From: PXAH01 sp964605645
GTDB lineage: Bacteria; Omnitrophota; Gorgyraeia; Duberdicusellales; 4484-171
DNA: 55,816 nucleotides
Assembly (NCBI GenBank): GCA_964605645.1
Contig: CAZSDJ010000007.1
Location: 1-55,816, forward strand
Direction of reading: 5' to 3'
The translations under genes and the position numbers were made by a program. This document shows, piece by piece, positions 55,301-55,816 of this stretch (the first letter of the stretch is position 1; every line of letters starts with the position of its first letter). Under the pieces are notes generated by a model, which worked only from the letters and a program-made list of their open reading frames with translations, ran no database searches and was not told the origin of the DNA.

Positions 55301-55816
55301 TGCCGTATTGGTAAGCGGGTATAACGGAACTGTTTCAGCGGGCCTGCTGATGCCCATAGGAGGAGATGCTGTTATGCTTCTGGGAGGAGAGGCTGTGGGA
55401 GGGGATAGCGGCGCTCCGTACATAATAGTTAGAGAAAACCCTGATAACGGTGAAGAAGAATATTATGCCGCCGCTGTAAATGCCCGCCGCGGCCCCACAG
55501 GGATATTATTTGGCCCTTCTACCCGGAAGAAGATTCTGGCGGTGCTTGATAACAATGGAAAAGCCACACCCTTTGAAGCTTCAGGCAGCCCACAAGCCAG
55601 GCGTGTTTTAAGAGGCTTTCTTGGGCAGGAGTTAAAAGGCAGAGTACATACAGGCAGCAGCAAAGACCCGGCCGCTACAAGGGTTTATCAGGTCCAAGGA
55701 AACTCGGCAAAGATTTTCTCACGGACTGCTGAAGCCATAGCCACAGCCAAAGAAATTTCCTTTGCCGAAACCTTGGAAGAGGCGGGACTAAGCAAATCTT
55801 CCATTGGCTTAATCCT
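46305..55816 (+). CDS. giant protein, C-terminal part (continues beyond the window)
   Basis: From GAG at 46305 a single frame is open to the last base, about 3,170 codons with no stop, and follows directly from the coiled-coil repeat. No plausible new start is present just after the gap. Order: coiled coil (EKELAELKSRAENTEEDEKRIEKEL), soluble domain to 46970, low-complexity linker (46980-47220), helical and linker regions, HETRH module (48894), nested ORF 1, a region with a long domain at 49710-50860, HAD-like domain (50880-51430), HELWA module (52461), nested ORF 2, HEIGH metalloprotease (53340), alanine-rich hydrophobic repeats, LEKAG helical repeats, and a trypsin-like protease (55020-55500). 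The part is one product with the region before the gap (inference). Confidence 0.85.
47181..47203. repeat. perfect 23-bp palindrome in frame
   Basis: ACTGACACACC and GGTGTGTCAGT around one C. It encodes part of a low-complexity linker (TDTPGVSV), so it may be a tolerated insertion. Confidence 0.65.
47395..47450. repeat. pair of short palindromes in frame
   Basis: CCACCCC-C-GGGGTGG (47395-47409) and TTCCACC-tacgc-GGTGGAA (47420-47438) with GGTGGAAACRGGTGATTCC repeated twice. Again in a linker region. Confidence 0.6.
48142..48176. repeat. GTCCAA short tandem repeat, in coding sequence
   Basis: Imperfect units AAGTCCAAAGTCCAATGTCC encode SPKSNVQSPKSE. Relatives occur after the nested ORFs (49420, 52917-52950) and in the intergenic spacer at 25888, so the same repeat family is found in and out of genes. 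Confidence 0.6.
48601..48627. repeat. 27-bp module boundary repeat, copy 1
   Basis: Contains CAGCGACATAATCTTAGATT and ends CCCGG; identical to 52120-52146. Reads SQRHNLRFP in the giant frame. It marks the start of a roughly 3.5-kb module. Confidence 0.8.
48640..48960 (+). other. HExxH metalloprotease-like module (HETRH)
   Basis: VINFIKDHETRHKNNPLLSEREVLKEQFEQL carries HETRH at 48894-48908, a complete zinc-binding HExxH. The third ligand is unclear. It is followed by the conserved VASP motif shared with the module at 52540. Confidence 0.45.
49111..49132. repeat. palindrome upstream of nested ORF 1
   Basis: ACGTTTCTTC-AA-GAAGAAACGT, perfect 10-bp arms, 21 nt before the ATG of the nested gene. 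With GACT/AGTC outside it can form a longer hairpin. An ACCCTTG/CAAGGGT pair (49055-49061, 49091-49097) lies just upstream. Candidate regulatory structure. Confidence 0.5.
49154..49411 (+). CDS. nested 85-residue conserved protein, copy 1 (out of frame with the giant gene)
   Basis: An 85-codon ORF starting MAPQIIPTLKFSHFVATG in a different frame from the giant gene. GGAGGT (49142-49147) lies 6 nt before the ATG. It is 77 of 85 residues identical to the copy at 52655. The two differ by 12 synonymous codon changes and 8 replacements in this frame, and the first 34 codons are identical in DNA. Such third-position bias shows selection on this frame. The C-terminal half has an amphipathic helix (VAEEVRALAESCY). 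I recognise no family. The giant frame reads through the same DNA as a leucine/arginine-rich segment. Confidence 0.75.
   Translation: MAPQIIPTLKFSHFVATGDGKIFASARDISNKVYNFLICQDGTVKEQVNNRFEPLVQTVAEEVRALAESCYSKVPTYRVNTARFS
49447..49464. repeat. palindrome after nested ORF 1
   Basis: AACCTGTT-AG-AACAGGTT, inside a 26-bp block (49439-49464) identical to 52961-52986. It may be a hairpin or a recombination scar of a mobile cassette. Confidence 0.65.
49764..49805 (+). repeat. 21-bp direct duplication in the giant gene
   Basis: The unit that encodes TPANINF is present twice in exact tandem (49764-49784, 49785-49805), a recent slippage duplication kept in frame. Confidence 0.85.
50880..51430 (+). other. 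HAD-superfamily-like domain
   Basis: ILYLVLDLDGTIASDYTQPIDKGLMGRLKRAIGKG has the HAD motif I DLDGT (50889-50903, DxDGT). IIITMDSEQG is a plausible motif II region, and GKPWALREVF a lysine region. HAD enzymes are usually cytoplasmic phosphatases, so presence in an exported giant is unusual; activity is not certain. Confidence 0.6.
52120..52146. repeat. 27-bp module boundary repeat, copy 2
   Basis: Identical to 48601-48627, 3,519 nt apart. Reads PQRHNLRFP in the giant frame. Confidence 0.8.
52655..52912 (+). CDS. nested 85-residue conserved protein, copy 2 (out of frame with the giant gene)
   Basis: Second copy of the nested ORF, with ribosome-binding site GGAGGT (52643-52648) before the ATG. 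Upstream is a CACAGATT-type repeat spacer (52603-52640), which is of intergenic character though the giant frame runs through it. Replacements against copy 1 are clustered in residues 49-60 and near the end. The downstream flank (GTTGATAAAA, then a GTCCAA repeat and the 26-bp palindrome block) is shared with copy 1, so the unit looks like a duplicated cassette. Confidence 0.75.
   Translation: MAPQIIPTLKFSHFVATGDGKIFASARDISNKVYNFLICQDGTVKEQVRDHFEPLTQVVAEEVRALAECCYSKVPTYKVSTARFS
52969..52986. repeat. palindrome after nested ORF 2
   Basis: The same AACCTGTT-AG-AACAGGTT as at 49447-49464, 57 nt after the stop of the nested gene. Confidence 0.65.
53280..53680 (+). other. HEIGH zinc metalloprotease domain
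   Basis: LFLTLAHEIGHNILNYKMDPKGG has a complete HEIGH motif (53340-53354). DLAKHEFIAYLAAIIFAEE about 25 residues later supplies a plausible glutamate third ligand, as in gluzincin-like peptidases. It is the best-supported metalloprotease in the giant protein. Confidence 0.65.
53861..54320 (+). repeat. three hydrophobic alanine-rich repeats
   Basis: ALAVGALVSPLAGVVLAAAGLLVIAGAVKGY and two similar copies (starts 53861, 54008, 54210) form hydrophobic helices. The DNA is nearly identical in places and visibly richer in G and C than the rest of the gene. Confidence 0.75.
54324..54960 (+). repeat. tandem LEKAG helical repeats
   Basis: Five units of the form LAKTLEKAGLSESSIDLILNEITLQDNPGEIAESFTT with varied spacing (111-147 nt), two of them almost identical in DNA (near 54441 and 54834). 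A sixth copy begins at 55760, after the protease domain, and runs off the window. Confidence 0.8.
55015..55500 (+). other. trypsin-like serine protease domain
   Basis: Chymotrypsin-fold pattern with a full triad: His in IVTNTHVVG (55113-55115), Asp in FYDDIAILAI (55221-55223) and Ser in VGGDSGAPYI (55407-55409). GGDSGAP is the classic S1 motif. It is bounded by LEKAG repeats on both sides. It may process this protein or attack targets. Confidence 0.8.

Noticed and set aside
51512..55663. Minus-strand frames up to 329 codons in the C-terminal part
   Set aside because: They are low-complexity, repeat with the plus-strand repeats and carry no recognisable domain, while the plus strand has clear catalytic motifs.
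1..55816. tRNA, rRNA and CRISPR arrays
   Set aside because: No cloverleaf, rRNA signature or regularly spaced direct repeats with unique spacers were seen.

Overview
The window is low-GC bacterial chromosome sequence, gene-dense with short spacers up to 28.4 kb and then dominated by a single enormous reading frame. Short class III-signal pilins, a Tad export machine with fused subunits, and a giant exported protein preceded by a c-di-GMP riboswitch together suggest the candidate phylum Omnitrophota (PVC group), from which giant genes are known. No 16S or other marker gene is present, so this placement is an inference.

Layout. 0-6.5 kb holds a CsgG-like protein, a small lipoprotein, a PPOX flavoprotein, two CNNM/CBS membrane proteins plus the 63-bp tail of a vanished third, then on the minus strand an M48 protease, two YbjQ proteins and a PIN-domain RNA-ligase partner. 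6.5-13.2 kb is a Tad pilus export operon: parvulin lipoprotein, CpaB, a secretin fused to a TonB C-terminal domain, a CpaE-CpaF fusion and a second CpaF/TadA ATPase. 13.2-20.7 kb is accessory: a MITE-like element, a candidate small RNA, two membrane proteins, an AbiE toxin-antitoxin pair, a RelE/RHH pair, and a REP-associated transposase (RAYT) and a second transposase-like gene set among REP palindromes. 20.7-28.4 kb returns to Tad functions: a structured leader RNA, nine small or minor pilin genes (one of only 56 codons), TadB, TadC, a TadG-like protein and an exported protein.

28.4-55.8 kb carries a c-di-GMP-I riboswitch with an overlapping terminator, followed by one giant gene starting at 28898. 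Two runs of exactly 100 N (34329-34428 and 46203-46302) lie in repeats. The frame appears to stop at 46327, but only because the second placeholder is not a multiple of three: from 46305 another frame is open, with no stop, for 9.5 kb to the window end. The product is therefore probably at least 8,970 residues and unfinished. It has an N-terminal membrane anchor, a C39-like cysteine protease, a beta-rich repeat region, glycine/alanine-rich membrane-like segments, a SecA-like helicase ATPase, HE-type metalloprotease modules (two with complete HExxH), a caspase-like domain, a HAD-like domain, tandem helical repeats and a trypsin-like protease with a complete triad.

Two copies of an 85-aa ORF with their own ribosome-binding sites lie inside the giant gene in another frame. 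Their differences are mostly synonymous in the small frame, so they are probably real nested genes. Palindromic REP-like elements also sit in frame in linkers of the giant gene. The likely theme is a surface-attached cell in which c-di-GMP controls the giant, multi-protease protein next to an adhesive Tad pilus.
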